Of a DNA stretch of 64,000 nucleotides, positions 29,720 through 39,856 are shown in pieces (the first letter of the stretch is position 1; every line of letters starts with the position of its first letter). Both the position numbers and the translations under genes were made by a program. The stretch comes from Massilia terrae (lineage in GTDB: Bacteria; Pseudomonadota; Gammaproteobacteria; Burkholderiales; Burkholderiaceae_D). The notes under the pieces were generated by a model. The model was not told the DNA's origin, made no database searches, and saw only the letters and a list, made by a program, of their open reading frames with translations. The stretch spans positions 558,001 through 622,000 of the forward strand of contig NZ_JANUGU010000001.1 of assembly GCF_024753145.1 (NCBI RefSeq). Reading direction: 5' to 3'.

Positions 29720-32700
29720 ATGCCCCAACCCCTCACTCCCGGCTTGCTGATTTTGCACGGGAACCAGATGGAACTGTTGCGCGAAGCCGTGTTCGACTGG
29801 CTGCGCAGCCATCCGCTCGGCCCGCTTGAAACGGAGACCATCCTGGTGCAGTCGAACGGCGTGGCGGAATGGCTCAAGATCGCGCTTGCCGGCCATCTGG
29901 GCGTGTGCGCCGCGACCCAGGTGGCGCTGCCCGCGCGCTTCCTGTGGCAAGCCTATCGCGGCTTGCTGGGGCAGGAGCAGGTGCCCAGGATTTCCCCTTT
30001 CGACAAAGGCCCGCTCACCTGGCGCCTGATGCGCCTGTTGCCCGCGCTGCAGGCGCAGCAGGTGTTCGCGCCACTCGCCCACTTCCTCGGCGATGGCGAC
30101 CCGGAACGCCGGCTGCAGTTGGCCGAACGCCTGGCCGACCTGTTCGACCAGTACCAGGTCTACCGCGCCGACTGGCTGGCCGACTGGGAGGCCGGCCGCG
30201 ACCAGCTGCGCCGCCCCGGCGTCGATCCCGTGCCGCTGCCGCCGGACCAGCTGTGGCAGGCGCAGCTCTGGCGCGCCGTCCACGACAGCCTGGAGCCGGC
30301 GCTGCGCGGCACCGGCCGCGCCACCATCCACGAACGCTTCGTCGCCGCCAGCCTGGCCGGCGCCGAGCCTGCGGGCCGCCTGCCGCGCCGCGTCGTCCTG
30401 TTCGGCATGTCGGCGCTGCCGTACCAGACCTTGCAGGCGGTGGCCGCGCTGTCGCGCTATACGCAGGTGCTGCTGGCCGTGCCCAATCCCTGCCAGTTCT
30501 ATTGGGGCGACATCATCGAGGGCCGCGAACTGCTCAAGGCCGCGCACCGGCGGCAGCAGCTGCGCGGCGGGCGCAACCTGGCGCACGTCCCGGTCGAGGA
30601 ACTGCACGCGCACAGCCATCCGCTGCTGGCGAGCTGGGGACGGCAGGGCCGCGATTTCGTGCGCATGCTCGACGAATTCGACCAGCAGGACAGCGAGCGC
30701 TTCGGCAAGCTGCGGGTCGACTTGTTCTCCGATGGCGAGAGCGGCACGCTGCTGTCGCAGGTGCAGGGCGCGGTGCGCGACCTGCTGCCGCTCACCGAGC
30801 ATCCCCTGGCGCCGCCGGCGCCGGACGACCGCTCGATCGAATTCCAGGTCGCGCACAGCGTCCAGCGCGAGGTCGAGGTGCTGCACGACCAGCTGCTGGC
30901 GATGTTCGCGCAAGATCCCACGCTGCGTCCGCGCGACGTGGTGGTGATGGTGCCCGACATCGACGTGTTCACCGCCGCCATCCACGCCGTGTTCGACCAG
31001 CACAAGCGCAGCGATCCGCGCTACATCCCCTTCGAGATCGGCGACGTCAAGGACCGCAGCGTCAATCCGCTGCTGGTCGCGCTGGAATGGCTGCTGCGCC
31101 TGCCGCAGCAGCGCTGCCGCCAGAGCGAGGTGCGCGACCTGCTCGATGTGCCGGCGCTGGCCGCGCGCTTCGGGCTGGCACAGGACGACCTGCCGACCGT
31201 GGGCCGCTGGATCGACGGCGCCGGCGTGCGCTGGGGCCTGGACCGCGAACACCGCGACGGCCTGGGACTGGGCGCGGCCGGCGAGCAGAACGCCTGGATG
31301 TTCGGCGTGCGCCGCATGCTGCTCGGCTACGCCAGCGGCGCCGGCGCCAGCTTCGGCGACATCGAGCCCTATCCCGAAGTCGGCGGCCTCGATGCCGAGC
31401 TGGCCGGATCGCTGGCGCAGCTGGTCGAATCGCTGCTGGCCTGGCGCATCACGCTGGCGCAGCCGCATCGCCCGGCCGAGTGGGGCCAGCTGGCGCGCGA
31501 GCTGATGGCCGCGTTCTTCAAGGCCCACGACGAGACCGATCGCCTGATGCTGGCCAACCTCGACAAGGCGCTGCGCGACTGGATCGAGCTGTGCGAGAAC
31601 GCCGGCTTCGACGAAGCGGTGCCGCTGGCGGTGCTGCGCGAAGCCTGGCTCGGCCAGGTCGACGAGCCGACCCTGAACCACCAGTTCGTGTCCGGCGGCG
31701 TGACCTTCTGCACGCTGATGCCGATGCGCGCGGTGCCGTTCCGCGTTGTCTGCCTGCTCGGCATGAACGACGGCGACTTCCCGCGCCGTGCGCAACAGGC
31801 CGACTTCGACCTGCTGGCGCAGGCCGGCATGCACCGTCCGGGCGACCGTTCGCGCCGCGACGACGACCGCTACCTGATGCTGGAGGCACTGCTGGCCGCG
31901 CGCGACAAGCTGTACGTGAGCTGGGTCGGCCGCAATGTGCGCGACAACAGCGAGCAGCCGGCCTCGGTGCTGGTGTCGCAGCTGCGCGATTACCTGGTCG
32001 CGGGCTGGAAGCTGGATATCGATGCGCTCACCACTGTGCATGCGCTGCAGCCCTTCAGCCGCGTGTATTTCGAAAGCGGCGGCCTGCCGACCTACGCCGG
32101 CGAGTGGCGCGCCGCCCACGCGGCTGAAGCAGGGGAGGCAGAGCAGCCGCTGGCGCCTTACGAAATCGAGCAGGACTACAGCCTCACACTGGCCGAACTG
32201 GCGCAGTTCGTGCGCCAGCCGGCCAAGCACTTCTTCCGCCGCCGGCTGGGCGTTTCGTTCGCCGAAGAAGACGTGGTGGGCGAGGACGAGGAGCCGTTTG
32301 CGCTGGACGGCCTGCAGCGTTATTCGCTGGAAGACCGCCTGCTGCACGACGCCGGCAATCCGCAGCCCGATGAGGACGTGGCGGCCACCTTGACCGCCTG
32401 CGCGGCGAGCCTTGGCCGCCAGGGCCTGCTGCCGATTGGCCGCGTCGGCCGGCAATGGCAGGTCGGCCTGGTGCGCGACCTGGTCCCGGTGCGCAGCGCC
32501 TGGATCGAGCTGGTGACCCGGTATCCCGCGCCCGCGCCCAAGTTCCCGGTGGGACTGGAATGCGATGGCATCAGGCTGGACGACTGGATCGACCACCTGC
32601 GCACCGGCGTGCTCGATACGGCCTGGTTGATGCAGATTTCGTCCAAGGTGCTGGACCGCGGCGGCGCGCCGCGCGGGGACAAGCTGATCGGCCCGTGGCT

Positions 32701-33103
32701 GCGCCAGCTCGCGGCCGCGGCCTGCGGCACGCCCGTCGCCGGCTTCATGGTCGCGCGCGACGCGGTGATCGAGATGCGCCCGCTGGAGCCGTCGCGCGCG
32801 ATGACGGAGCTGGCCGCATTGATCGCCCTGTGGCGCCGCAACCTGGACGCGCCGCTGCCGCTGGCCTGCAAGACGGCGCTGGTCTACCTGCAGGGCGGCG
32901 ATCCGCGTTCCGCCTACGAAGGCGGGTTCGAGCGACCGGGCGAGGTCGAACAGGAGCAGTGCCTGGCGCGCCTGTGGCCCGATTTCGCGGCCCTGGCCGC
33001 GAGCGGCGAATGGGCCGGGCTGGCTGCTGCTGCCTACGGCCCGCTGGTGCGCTGGATGGAAGAAGACATCAAGGTTCGCGTGCACGTGGAGGTGACGGAA
33101 TGA
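29720..33103 (+). CDS. recC: Exodeoxyribonuclease V gamma subunit
   Basis: 1127 residues. The N-terminal sequence LLILHGNQMELLREAVFDWLR...ETILVQSNGVAEWLKIALA is a RecC hallmark, with a large degenerate helicase-like body (PYQTLQAVAALSRYTQVLL, RVVCLLGMNDGDFPRR). It is the Chi-recognition and strand-separation subunit of RecBCD. Residues for ATP hydrolysis are absent, as in all RecC. The start is at 29720 (MPQPLTPG); an ATG 93 nt upstream is in frame but the sequence before the ATG at 29720 does not look conserved. It overlaps recB by 4 nt (ATGA), and recB overlaps recD in the same way. Confidence 0.93.
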   Translation: MPQPLTPGLLILHGNQMELLREAVFDWLRSHPLGPLETETILVQSNGVAEWLKIALAGHLGVCAATQVALPARFLWQAYRGLLGQEQVPRISPFDKGPLTWRLMRLLPALQAQQVFAPLAHFLGDGDPERRLQLAERLADLFDQYQVYRADWLADWEAGRDQLRRPGVDPVPLPPDQLWQAQLWRAVHDSLEPALRGTGRATIHERFVAASLAGAEPAGRLPRRVVLFGMSALPYQTLQAVAALSRYTQVLLAVPNPCQFYWGDIIEGRELLKAAHRRQQLRGGRNLAHVPVEELHAHSHPLLASWGRQGRDFVRMLDEFDQQDSERFGKLRVDLFSDGESGTLLSQVQGAVRDLLPLTEHPLAPPAPDDRSIEFQVAHSVQREVEVLHDQLLAMFAQDPTLRPRDVVVMVPDIDVFTAAIHAVFDQHKRSDPRYIPFEIGDVKDRSVNPLLVALEWLLRLPQQRCRQSEVRDLLDVPALAARFGLAQDDLPTVGRWIDGAGVRWGLDREHRDGLGLGAAGEQNAWMFGVRRMLLGYASGAGASFGDIEPYPEVGGLDAELAGSLAQLVESLLAWRITLAQPHRPAEWGQLARELMAAFFKAHDETDRLMLANLDKALRDWIELCENAGFDEAVPLAVLREAWLGQVDEPTLNHQFVSGGVTFCTLMPMRAVPFRVVCLLGMNDGDFPRRAQQADFDLLAQAGMHRPGDRSRRDDDRYLMLEALLAARDKLYVSWVGRNVRDNSEQPASVLVSQLRDYLVAGWKLDIDALTTVHALQPFSRVYFESGGLPTYAGEWRAAHAAEAGEAEQPLAPYEIEQDYSLTLAELAQFVRQPAKHFFRRRLGVSFAEEDVVGEDEEPFALDGLQRYSLEDRLLHDAGNPQPDEDVAATLTACAASLGRQGLLPIGRVGRQWQVGLVRDLVPVRSAWIELVTRYPAPAPKFPVGLECDGIRLDDWIDHLRTGVLDTAWLMQISSKVLDRGGAPRGDKLIGPWLRQLAAAACGTPVAGFMVARDAVIEMRPLEPSRAMTELAALIALWRRNLDAPLPLACKTALVYLQGGDPRSAYEGGFERPGEVEQEQCLARLWPDFAALAASGEWAGLAAAAYGPLVRWMEEDIKVRVHVEVTE

Positions 33104-36100
33104 GCGAGAACCTCGTCCCGCTGACTTTCCCGCTGCACGGCTCGCGCCTGATCGAGGCCAGCGCCGGCACCGGCAAGACCTGGACCATCGCCGCGCTCTA
33201 CCTGCGCCTGGTGCTCGGGCATGGCGGCGAGGCGGCGCATCCACGCCCGCTGCTGCCGTCCGAAATCCTGGTGATGACCTTCACCCGCGCCGCCACGCGC
33301 GAGTTGTCCAACCGCATCCGCGAGCGGCTGGTGCATGCGGCTGCGTACTTCCGTGGCGAAGACGTGCAGTCCGATCCGCACCTGGAGCAACTGGCCGCGG
33401 CCTATCCGGGCGAGGCCGAACGCCGGCAGGCTGCTTACCGGCTGGTGCTGGCCGCCGAAACGATGGACGAGGCGGCGATCTTCACCATCGACGCCTGGTG
33501 CCAGCGCATGCTGCGCGAGCACGCCTTCGACAGCGGCAGCCTGTTCGACGAAGAACTGCTCGGCGACGAGCGCGCGCTGTTCGAGGACGCCGCCCACGAC
33601 TACTGGCGCCAGCAGGTCTATCCGCTGGACGACGAGGCGCTGGGCGCGGTGCTCGGCTGCTGGGCCGACGTCGAGGTCCTCAAGCGCGGCGTGCGCGAGC
33701 TGGTGCCACGCTGGGAGGCATTCGGCACGCCGGTCGACGAGCCGCTGGCCGCACTGGTGGTCCGGCTGCAGGCCGCTCACCTGGCCGACCTGGCCCGGCT
33801 CAAGCAGGGCTGGCTTGAACGCGCCAACCAGATGGAGCAGTGGATCGCTCAGCAGCGCGAGCGCAATCCCAAGTGCTTCAACGGAAACAAGATGCGCCCG
33901 GACTCGCTGGCCAAGTGGTTCGATGCGCTGCGCGCGTGGGCGCATGACCGCCACATGCTGGCGCCCGACCTGAGCGACACGGCGTGGAGCCGGCTGACCC
34001 CGGGCGGCATCCGCGACGCCTTCAGCAAGGATTACCGCAGTGACATCCCCGCGTGGTTTGAAGAGACCCAGGGATTGCGCACCGAGCTGGCCAGGCTGCA
34101 GCCGCTGTCGCACGCGCTCTTGCGCCACGCGGCACAGCATATCGCGCAGCGGATGGCGGCCCTCAAGCGCCGCAACCGCCAGTTCGGTTTCGCCGACATG
34201 CTGCACCGGCTGCGCGATGCGCTGGAAGGCGCCAACGGCGACGCGTTGCGGCGAAGGATCGTGGCGCAGTATCCGGTCGCGCTGGTCGACGAATTCCAGG
34301 ACACCTCGCCCGACCAGTACCGTATCTTCAACCTGCTGTACCGCGTCGCCGCCAACGATCCGGCGCTCGGCCTGTTCATGATCGGCGACCCGAAGCAGTC
34401 GATCTACGGCTTCCGCGGCGCCGACATCCACAGCTATCTGGCCGCGCGCCGCGCCACCGAGGGGCGGCACTACAAGCTCGGGACCAACTACCGCTCGACG
34501 CAGGGCATCGTCGCTGCCGTGAACCGCCTGTTCATGTATGCCGAAGGGCGCTACGGCTCGGGCGCATTCCGCTTCAGGAAGGAGCACGAGAACCCGCTGC
34601 CGTTCGAGGAAGTGCAGGCGCAGGGGCGCAAGGAAGAACTGGTCGGCGTCGACGGGCCGTACCAGGCGCTGGCCGTGTGCTGCTTCGACCGTGAGGATAT
34701 GAAGGCCGAGGCCTACCGCGACTTCTTCGCTCACCACTGCGCGGAGCACATCGTCACGCTGCTCAACGATCCGCGCGTCGGCTTCGACAAGGAGGGCAGG
34801 TTCCGGCGCCTGGTCCCGGCCGACATCGCGGTGCTGGTCCGCGACCGCAACGAGGCCAGCGCGATCCGGCGCGCGCTCCAGCAGCGCAAGGTGGCCAGCG
34901 TGTATTTGTCGGACAAGGATTCGGTGGTCGAAAGCGAGGAAGCGAGCGACGTGCTGCGCTGGCTGCGCGCGGTCTCCAATCCGCTCGACGGCCGCTTGGC
35001 GCGCGCCGCGTTCGCGACGTCCACCGCGCGCCTGCCGCTGCCCGAACTGGCGCGCCTGGCCGCCGATGAAGCGGCGTGGGAAGAGCGGGTCGAGCAGCTC
35101 AAGGCCCTGCACATCACCTGGCAGCGCCAGGGCGTGCTCGCGATGCTGCGGCGCTTCGTCCACGAACTGCAGCTGCCAGCGCGGCTGCTGTCCGAAGCGG
35201 GCGGCGAACGGCGCCTGACCAACCTGCTGCACCTGGCCGAGCTGCTGCAGGAAGCCAGCCGCGAACTGGATGGCGAGCAGGCGCTGGTGCGCTGGTTCGC
35301 CGAACAGGTCAAGGGCGCCGGCGAGGGCGGCGACGAGCGTGTGCTGCGCCTGGAGAGCGATGCGGAGCTGGTCAAGGTGGTCACGGTGCACAAGTCCAAG
35401 GGCCTCGAATATCCGCTGGTGTACCTGCCGTTCGCGGTCACCGCGCGCAAGGTCGAGGGTGCGCGCCGCAGCTTCGTCGAATTCGTCGGCGCGGACGGCG
35501 CCCGCAAGCTCGACCTCGCGCTGGCCGACGAGGCGCTGCTGATGGCCGACCGCGCGCGACTGGAGGAAGATGTGCGCCTGCTGTACGTCGCGCTGACGCG
35601 GGCGAGTCATTTCCTCTGGCTGGGCGTGGCTTCGCTGGCGGCGCGCAAGAAAGGGCAGAACCGCCTGCATGAATCGGCGCTGGGCTACCTGCTCGGCGGC
35701 GACGACCCGATCGCGGTGACCGAGCTGCGCGAGCGCTTCGGCCAGCTGCGCGGCGAGGTCGACGACATCGAGCTTCATGCGCTCGATGCGCCGGAAGGCT
35801 GCACCATGCTCGACCGCGTGGAGGAGCGTCCGGCACTGGTCGAGACGCCGGTCTACGATGCCAGCTTCGAGCGCGACTGGAGCGTCGGTTCCTTCACCTC
35901 GATCGCACGCCAGGCCAGCGCGGCGCCGGTGCGCGCGCAGGACGAAACGCTGCTGGAGGAGCCGGACGCCGTGGCCGTGCCGTCCACCGTGGACGACCTG
36001 CCGTGGCACCGCTTCCCGCGCGGTTCGGTGCCCGGCAACTTCCTGCACGAGCAGCTGGAGTGGATGGCGCAGGAGGGCTTCGCCATCGTCCACGACCAGC

Positions 36101-36720
36101 ATTTCGACAGTCGTTTCACCCAGCGTTGCGATCGCGCCGGCTGGGCCAACCGCAAGGACGATGCGCTGGAGTGGCTGCGGGTGGTGACCACCACGGCGCT
36201 GCCGCCGCTGGGCGCCGCGCTGGCCGACATCGACCAGCCGCTGCCGGAAATGGAATTCTGGTTTCCGAGCGAGCGGCTGGCGGTGGGTGAACTCGACCGC
36301 GCCTGCCGCGAGCGACTGCTGGGCGGGATCGACCGCGCGGTGCTGCCGGAGCGCGAATTGCACGGCATGCTCAAGGGCTTTGCCGACCTCGTGTTCGAGC
36401 ACGAGGGGCGCTACTGGGTGCTCGACTACAAATCGAATGCGCTGGGCGTCAACGATGCCGCCTACACGCGGCGCGCCATGGCGGGCGGGATGGCCGCGCA
36501 CCGCTACGACATCCAGGGCGCGATCTACATGCTTGCGCTGCACCGCCTGCTCAAGAGCCGCCTTGGCGACGCTTATGATCCGGCGCGCCAGCTGGGCGGC
36601 GCGGTCTTCCTGTTCCTGCGCGGGATCGGCAACGCCGCCACGCGCGGCTGCTACCTGCTGGAGCCGGATATCGAACTGCTCGACCGGCTCGACCAACTGC
36701 TTGGAACGGAGACCGCATGA
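33100..36720 (+). CDS. recB: Exodeoxyribonuclease V beta subunit (helicase-nuclease)
   Basis: 1206 residues, typical for RecB. Walker A is LIEASAGTGKTWTIAALYLRL near the start. Walker B is ALVDEFQDTSPDQYRIF, with GDPKQSIYGFRGADIHSYL after it. Motif VI is LLYVALTRASHFLWLGV. The C-terminal nuclease domain has HGMLKGFADLVFEHEGRYWVLDYKSNALG, with the catalytic acidic residues and the D-Y-K of the RecB nuclease. The subunit therefore has both the 3'-5' motor and the nuclease. Together with RecC and RecD it processes double-strand breaks. ATGA overlaps join the three genes into one operon. Confidence 0.95.
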   Translation: MSENLVPLTFPLHGSRLIEASAGTGKTWTIAALYLRLVLGHGGEAAHPRPLLPSEILVMTFTRAATRELSNRIRERLVHAAAYFRGEDVQSDPHLEQLAAAYPGEAERRQAAYRLVLAAETMDEAAIFTIDAWCQRMLREHAFDSGSLFDEELLGDERALFEDAAHDYWRQQVYPLDDEALGAVLGCWADVEVLKRGVRELVPRWEAFGTPVDEPLAALVVRLQAAHLADLARLKQGWLERANQMEQWIAQQRERNPKCFNGNKMRPDSLAKWFDALRAWAHDRHMLAPDLSDTAWSRLTPGGIRDAFSKDYRSDIPAWFEETQGLRTELARLQPLSHALLRHAAQHIAQRMAALKRRNRQFGFADMLHRLRDALEGANGDALRRRIVAQYPVALVDEFQDTSPDQYRIFNLLYRVAANDPALGLFMIGDPKQSIYGFRGADIHSYLAARRATEGRHYKLGTNYRSTQGIVAAVNRLFMYAEGRYGSGAFRFRKEHENPLPFEEVQAQGRKEELVGVDGPYQALAVCCFDREDMKAEAYRDFFAHHCAEHIVTLLNDPRVGFDKEGRFRRLVPADIAVLVRDRNEASAIRRALQQRKVASVYLSDKDSVVESEEASDVLRWLRAVSNPLDGRLARAAFATSTARLPLPELARLAADEAAWEERVEQLKALHITWQRQGVLAMLRRFVHELQLPARLLSEAGGERRLTNLLHLAELLQEASRELDGEQALVRWFAEQVKGAGEGGDERVLRLESDAELVKVVTVHKSKGLEYPLVYLPFAVTARKVEGARRSFVEFVGADGARKLDLALADEALLMADRARLEEDVRLLYVALTRASHFLWLGVASLAARKKGQNRLHESALGYLLGGDDPIAVTELRERFGQLRGEVDDIELHALDAPEGCTMLDRVEERPALVETPVYDASFERDWSVGSFTSIARQASAAPVRAQDETLLEEPDAVAVPSTVDDLPWHRFPRGSVPGNFLHEQLEWMAQEGFAIVHDQHFDSRFTQRCDRAGWANRKDDALEWLRVVTTTALPPLGAALADIDQPLPEMEFWFPSERLAVGELDRACRERLLGGIDRAVLPERELHGMLKGFADLVFEHEGRYWVLDYKSNALGVNDAAYTRRAMAGGMAAHRYDIQGAIYMLALHRLLKSRLGDAYDPARQLGGAVFLFLRGIGNAATRGCYLLEPDIELLDRLDQLLGTETA

Positions 36721-38633
36721 CGGACGCATTGTGGAGTGAAGTCACGCGGCTGACCGAAGCGGGCGAGCTGCGGCGCCTGTCCGGCGCGTTCGCGCGCTTC
36801 TGTGCTTCGCTTGGCGCCGCCTCGCCGGCCGTGCTGCTGGCCGCGCTGGCACTGTCGGAAATGGAAGGGCAGGGCCACAGCTGCCTGCCGCTGGCCGACC
36901 TGGCGGCGGGACCGGGCGAGCTGCTTGGCTGGCCGGAGGGGCAGTGGCAGACGCTGGCCGGCACGGCAGGCCCGCTGCCGAAAAACGCCAAGGCATGGCG
37001 CGCCGAACTGGGCGCCTGCGAGCTGGTGTTCCAGGCCGGCGAATTCGATTACGGCGAGCCGCTGGTGCTGGACAGCGACCGCCTCTACCTGCGCCGCTAC
37101 TGGCGCGACGAGATGGCGGTGGCCGATGCGATCCGCGCCCGCGCCCAGGACACGCACGAGGTCGACACGCCCGAGGTGCGGCGCTGGCTCGACCTGCTGT
37201 TCGCCTCGCATCGCGCGGCCGAATCGCCGGACTGGCAAAAGCTGGCTTGCGCGATCGCGCTGCGCGGCTCGGTGGCCGTCATCACCGGCGGTCCGGGCAC
37301 CGGCAAGACCTACACCGTGGCGCGCTTGCTGGCCCTGCTGCTGGCGGTGGCGGGCGAGGACGCGGGCCGGCGCCGCATCGCTTTGGCCGCGCCGACCGGC
37401 AAGGCGGCCGCACGCCTGAAGCAGTCGATCGACAAGGCGCTGGGCGACCTGGCGCAGCGGGTCGGCGATGCGCTGCCGCTGCGCGCGCTGGCGGACCGCA
37501 TGGGCGCGGCGCGCACCCTCCACAGCCTGCTGGGCGCGCGTCCGGACAGCCGCGCGTTTGCCCACCACGCGGGCAATCCGCTCGACGTCGACGTGCTGAT
37601 CGTGGACGAGGCTTCGATGGTCCACCTGGAGATGATGGCCGCGCTGCTCGGCGCGCTGCCGGCAGGGGCCACGCTGATCCTGTTGGGCGACAAGGACCAG
37701 CTGGCATCGGTGGAGGCGGGCGCCGTGCTCGGCGACCTGTGCCACGATGCGCAGGCCGGCAACTACAGCGCGGCCACGCTGGCGTACGCGCAGGCCGCGA
37801 GCGGCGAGGCGATCCCCGGACAGTTCTCGGGCGCCGGCGGACCGCTGGCCCAGCAGACCGTGATGCTGCGCCACAGCCGGCGCTTCTCAGGGCCGATCGG
37901 GCAGCTTGCGCTGGCGGTCAACGCCGGAGACGCCGACGCGGCCGACCGTGTGCTGCGCGCCGGCGATGGCCCGGTGCGCTGGATGGAGAACGCGCACCCG
38001 GCGCAGGCCGTGGCGCTCGGCGTGGCGGGCTATCGCGGCTATCTGGAACTGGTCAAGGCCGGTCCCGGCGCCGGCATCCACGAGGACTGGGTGCGGCAGG
38101 TGCTGCAGCGCTTTGAAGCTTTCCGCATCCTGTGCGCGGTGCGCGAGGGCGACTGGGGCGTCGCGGGGCTGAACACGGCGATCGAGGAGAAGCTGGAAGC
38201 GGCGCGCCTGATCCGCCGCGGCGGCGAGTGGTATGTGGGCCGGCCCGTGATGGTGACGCGGAACGATTACGGCACGCGGGTGTTCAATGGCGACATCGGC
38301 CTGACGCTGCCGGATCCTGAGCGCCCCGGTTCGCTGCGCGTGTACTTCCTCGAAGGCGATGCGGTGCGCAGCGTGCTCGCGACGCGCCTGCGTGACGTGG
38401 AGACGGCGTATGCGATGACGGTCCACAAATCGCAGGGTTCGGAGTTCCGGCACACGGTGCTGGTGTTGCCGCAGGACCGTGGCGGCATCGTGACACGCGA
38501 GCTGGTCTACACCGGCATCACGCGGGCGAGCGAGGAGTTCACGCTGATCACGCCGGCGGGAGCAGGGCTGGCCCAGGCGATCGCGCGGCGCACCCATCGC
38601 GCCAGCGGCTTGCGTGAGCTGCTGGGCTCATAG
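36717..38633 (+). CDS. recD: Exodeoxyribonuclease V alpha subunit
   Basis: 638 residues. It is an SF1B 5'-3' helicase: Walker A VITGGPGTGKTYTVARLLALLL (about 191-200), then LAAPTGKAAARLKQSI, VLIVDEASMVHLEMMAALLGAL (Walker B), LLGDKDQLASVEAGAVLGDL, and TVHKSQGSEFRHTVLVLP near the end. GITRASEEFTLI is the last helicase motif. The N-terminal region is the RecB-contacting part. The gene ends the operon and a palindrome with a terminator follows. Confidence 0.95.
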   Translation: MTDALWSEVTRLTEAGELRRLSGAFARFCASLGAASPAVLLAALALSEMEGQGHSCLPLADLAAGPGELLGWPEGQWQTLAGTAGPLPKNAKAWRAELGACELVFQAGEFDYGEPLVLDSDRLYLRRYWRDEMAVADAIRARAQDTHEVDTPEVRRWLDLLFASHRAAESPDWQKLACAIALRGSVAVITGGPGTGKTYTVARLLALLLAVAGEDAGRRRIALAAPTGKAAARLKQSIDKALGDLAQRVGDALPLRALADRMGAARTLHSLLGARPDSRAFAHHAGNPLDVDVLIVDEASMVHLEMMAALLGALPAGATLILLGDKDQLASVEAGAVLGDLCHDAQAGNYSAATLAYAQAASGEAIPGQFSGAGGPLAQQTVMLRHSRRFSGPIGQLALAVNAGDADAADRVLRAGDGPVRWMENAHPAQAVALGVAGYRGYLELVKAGPGAGIHEDWVRQVLQRFEAFRILCAVREGDWGVAGLNTAIEEKLEAARLIRRGGEWYVGRPVMVTRNDYGTRVFNGDIGLTLPDPERPGSLRVYFLEGDAVRSVLATRLRDVETAYAMTVHKSQGSEFRHTVLVLPQDRGGIVTRELVYTGITRASEEFTLITPAGAGLAQAIARRTHRASGLRELLGS

Positions 38634-38656
38634 CCTTTCGCACCTCCTTACACCTC

Positions 38657-38690
38657 TACCGTCGTTCCCGCGTTCGCGGGAATGACGGTA
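38657..38690. repeat. Intergenic palindrome (repeat family)
   Basis: TACCGTCGTTCCCGCG, TT, CGCGGGAATGACGGTA: 16-bp arms with one mismatch (G-T, wobble in RNA). It lies 24 nt after recD, where it could also stop the transcript. The core TTCCCGCG/CGCGGGAA is shared with several other palindromes in the window. Confidence 0.6.
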
Positions 38691-38723
38691 ACCATGTAAT
38701 CGGCGCTACGACTACCAGCGACG

Positions 38724-38751
38724 AAAAAAAAGCCCGCATCGCGCGGGCTTT
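38724..38751 (-). terminator. Intrinsic terminator of the PBP7-type gene
   Basis: On the minus strand: AAAGCCCGC, a 5-nt loop, GCGGGCTTT, then TTTTT. It lies 19 nt after the stop of the minus-strand gene, a textbook rho-independent terminator. It may work less well on recD from the other side, where the tail is T-poor. Confidence 0.8.
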
Positions 38752-38769
38752 GTCATTGGATCCAGCGAA

Positions 38770-39648
38770 TCAGTTGTGCCGGCGCTTCTTTGCGCGACGC
38801 ACATGATGGCGCGTCGACACGGCCTTGGCGCGCGGCGCCGCGTTCGCGGTCGTGGTGCTGTCGCCCAGCACATAGCGGCGGATGTTCAGCGCGTCCAGCA
38901 TGCGCACCGACGAAGCGCCCGCGTTCAGCAGCACCAGCGTCGCGTTCTTGCCGGCGGCCTTGACCTTCATGATCAGGCAGCGGCCCGCTTCCTGGGTGTA
39001 GCCGGTCTTGGACAGGCCGATATCCCAGCCCTTGGCGCCGACCAGGCGGTTGGTGTTGTGGTACTCGACTTCGCGGCCCTTGATGCTGATGAGGTCGCGC
39101 GGATCCGTGGTGATGCGCGTGATCTCCGGGTAGCGCGAGGCGGCGGTCGCCATCTTGACCAGGTCTTCCGCGGTCGAGCGGTTGGCCGGATTCAGGCCGG
39201 TCGGCTCTTCGATCGCGGTGTTGGTCATGCCGAGGGCGATGATCTTGTGCTTGACCGCGGTCTTGAACGCCTCGATGCCGCCCGGGTAGGTGCGGGCCAG
39301 CGAGGCGGCGGCGCGGTTGTCGGACGACATCAGCGCCAGCTGCAACACGTCGCGGCGGGGGATGGTCGCACCGACCGGCACGCGCGAGGTACTGTGCTTG
39401 AGGGTGTCGACGTCGGCCTTCTCGATCTCGATTGGCTCGTCCATGTCCTGCTTCGCGTCCAGCACGACCATGGCGGTCATCAGCTTGGTCAGCGAGGCGA
39501 TCGGCACGACACGGTCGGCGTTCTTCTCGAGCAGGACTTTGCCGGTGTCGTCTTCGACCACCAGCACCGATTGCGAGCCGAACGGCACCGCGGTAGCGGC
39601 AGCGGCGGTCATCGACAGCAATGCCGCGGCGAACAGTTTTTTCATCAT
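38770..39648 (-). CDS. pbpG: D-alanyl-D-alanine endopeptidase, PBP7-type serine hydrolase
   Basis: 292 residues. A signal peptide (MMKKLFAAALLSMTAAAATA) precedes the catalytic motifs of the S11 family: S52-x-x-K in ASLTKLMTAM, SDN in LMSSDNRAAAS, and KTG in LSKTGYTQEAGRC. The size matches PbpG and the lack of a C-terminal PBP5-like beta domain supports PBP7 over PBP5. It cleaves peptidoglycan cross-links in the periplasm. A basic C-terminal tail (HHVRRAKKRRHN) is unusual and may bind the wall. Two adjacent ATG codons (39648, 39645) are possible starts. Confidence 0.88.
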   Translation of the reverse strand: MMKKLFAAALLSMTAAAATAVPFGSQSVLVVEDDTGKVLLEKNADRVVPIASLTKLMTAMVVLDAKQDMDEPIEIEKADVDTLKHSTSRVPVGATIPRRDVLQLALMSSDNRAAASLARTYPGGIEAFKTAVKHKIIALGMTNTAIEEPTGLNPANRSTAEDLVKMATAASRYPEITRITTDPRDLISIKGREVEYHNTNRLVGAKGWDIGLSKTGYTQEAGRCLIMKVKAAGKNATLVLLNAGASSVRMLDALNIRRYVLGDSTTTANAAPRAKAVSTRHHVRRAKKRRHN

Positions 39649-39797
39649 GGTCTGGTAAACGGGCAAATCGCTGTCGGGGTTGACAGCGGAAACTATGTGG
39701 CTGTGGGGAAACTTCTACAGTTCAGAAGATACCACCGATTTGTAACGTATGTCTATGGCGCACAAGCAAATTTTCCCTTTTATGCCGAAAGGACAAA

Positions 39798-39831
39798 AGA
39801 AAAAGGCCCCGCGAAACCGTCGGAGCCCTTT
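39798..39831 (-). terminator. Likely intrinsic terminator of the sulfate-binding protein gene
   Basis: On the minus strand, GGGCTCCG, a loop, CGGGGCC, then TTTTTCTTTT. The stem has small imperfections. It starts 26 nt after the stop of the sulfate-binding protein gene. Confidence 0.6.
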
Positions 39832-39856
39832 GTTCGGCCGGCGGTGCCGGCAGCGA

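Noticed and set aside
29618..36729. Very long minus-strand frames opposite recC and recB
   Set aside because: Same antisense artefact. Their translations are low-complexity and share no family signature, while RecC and RecB are unmistakable.
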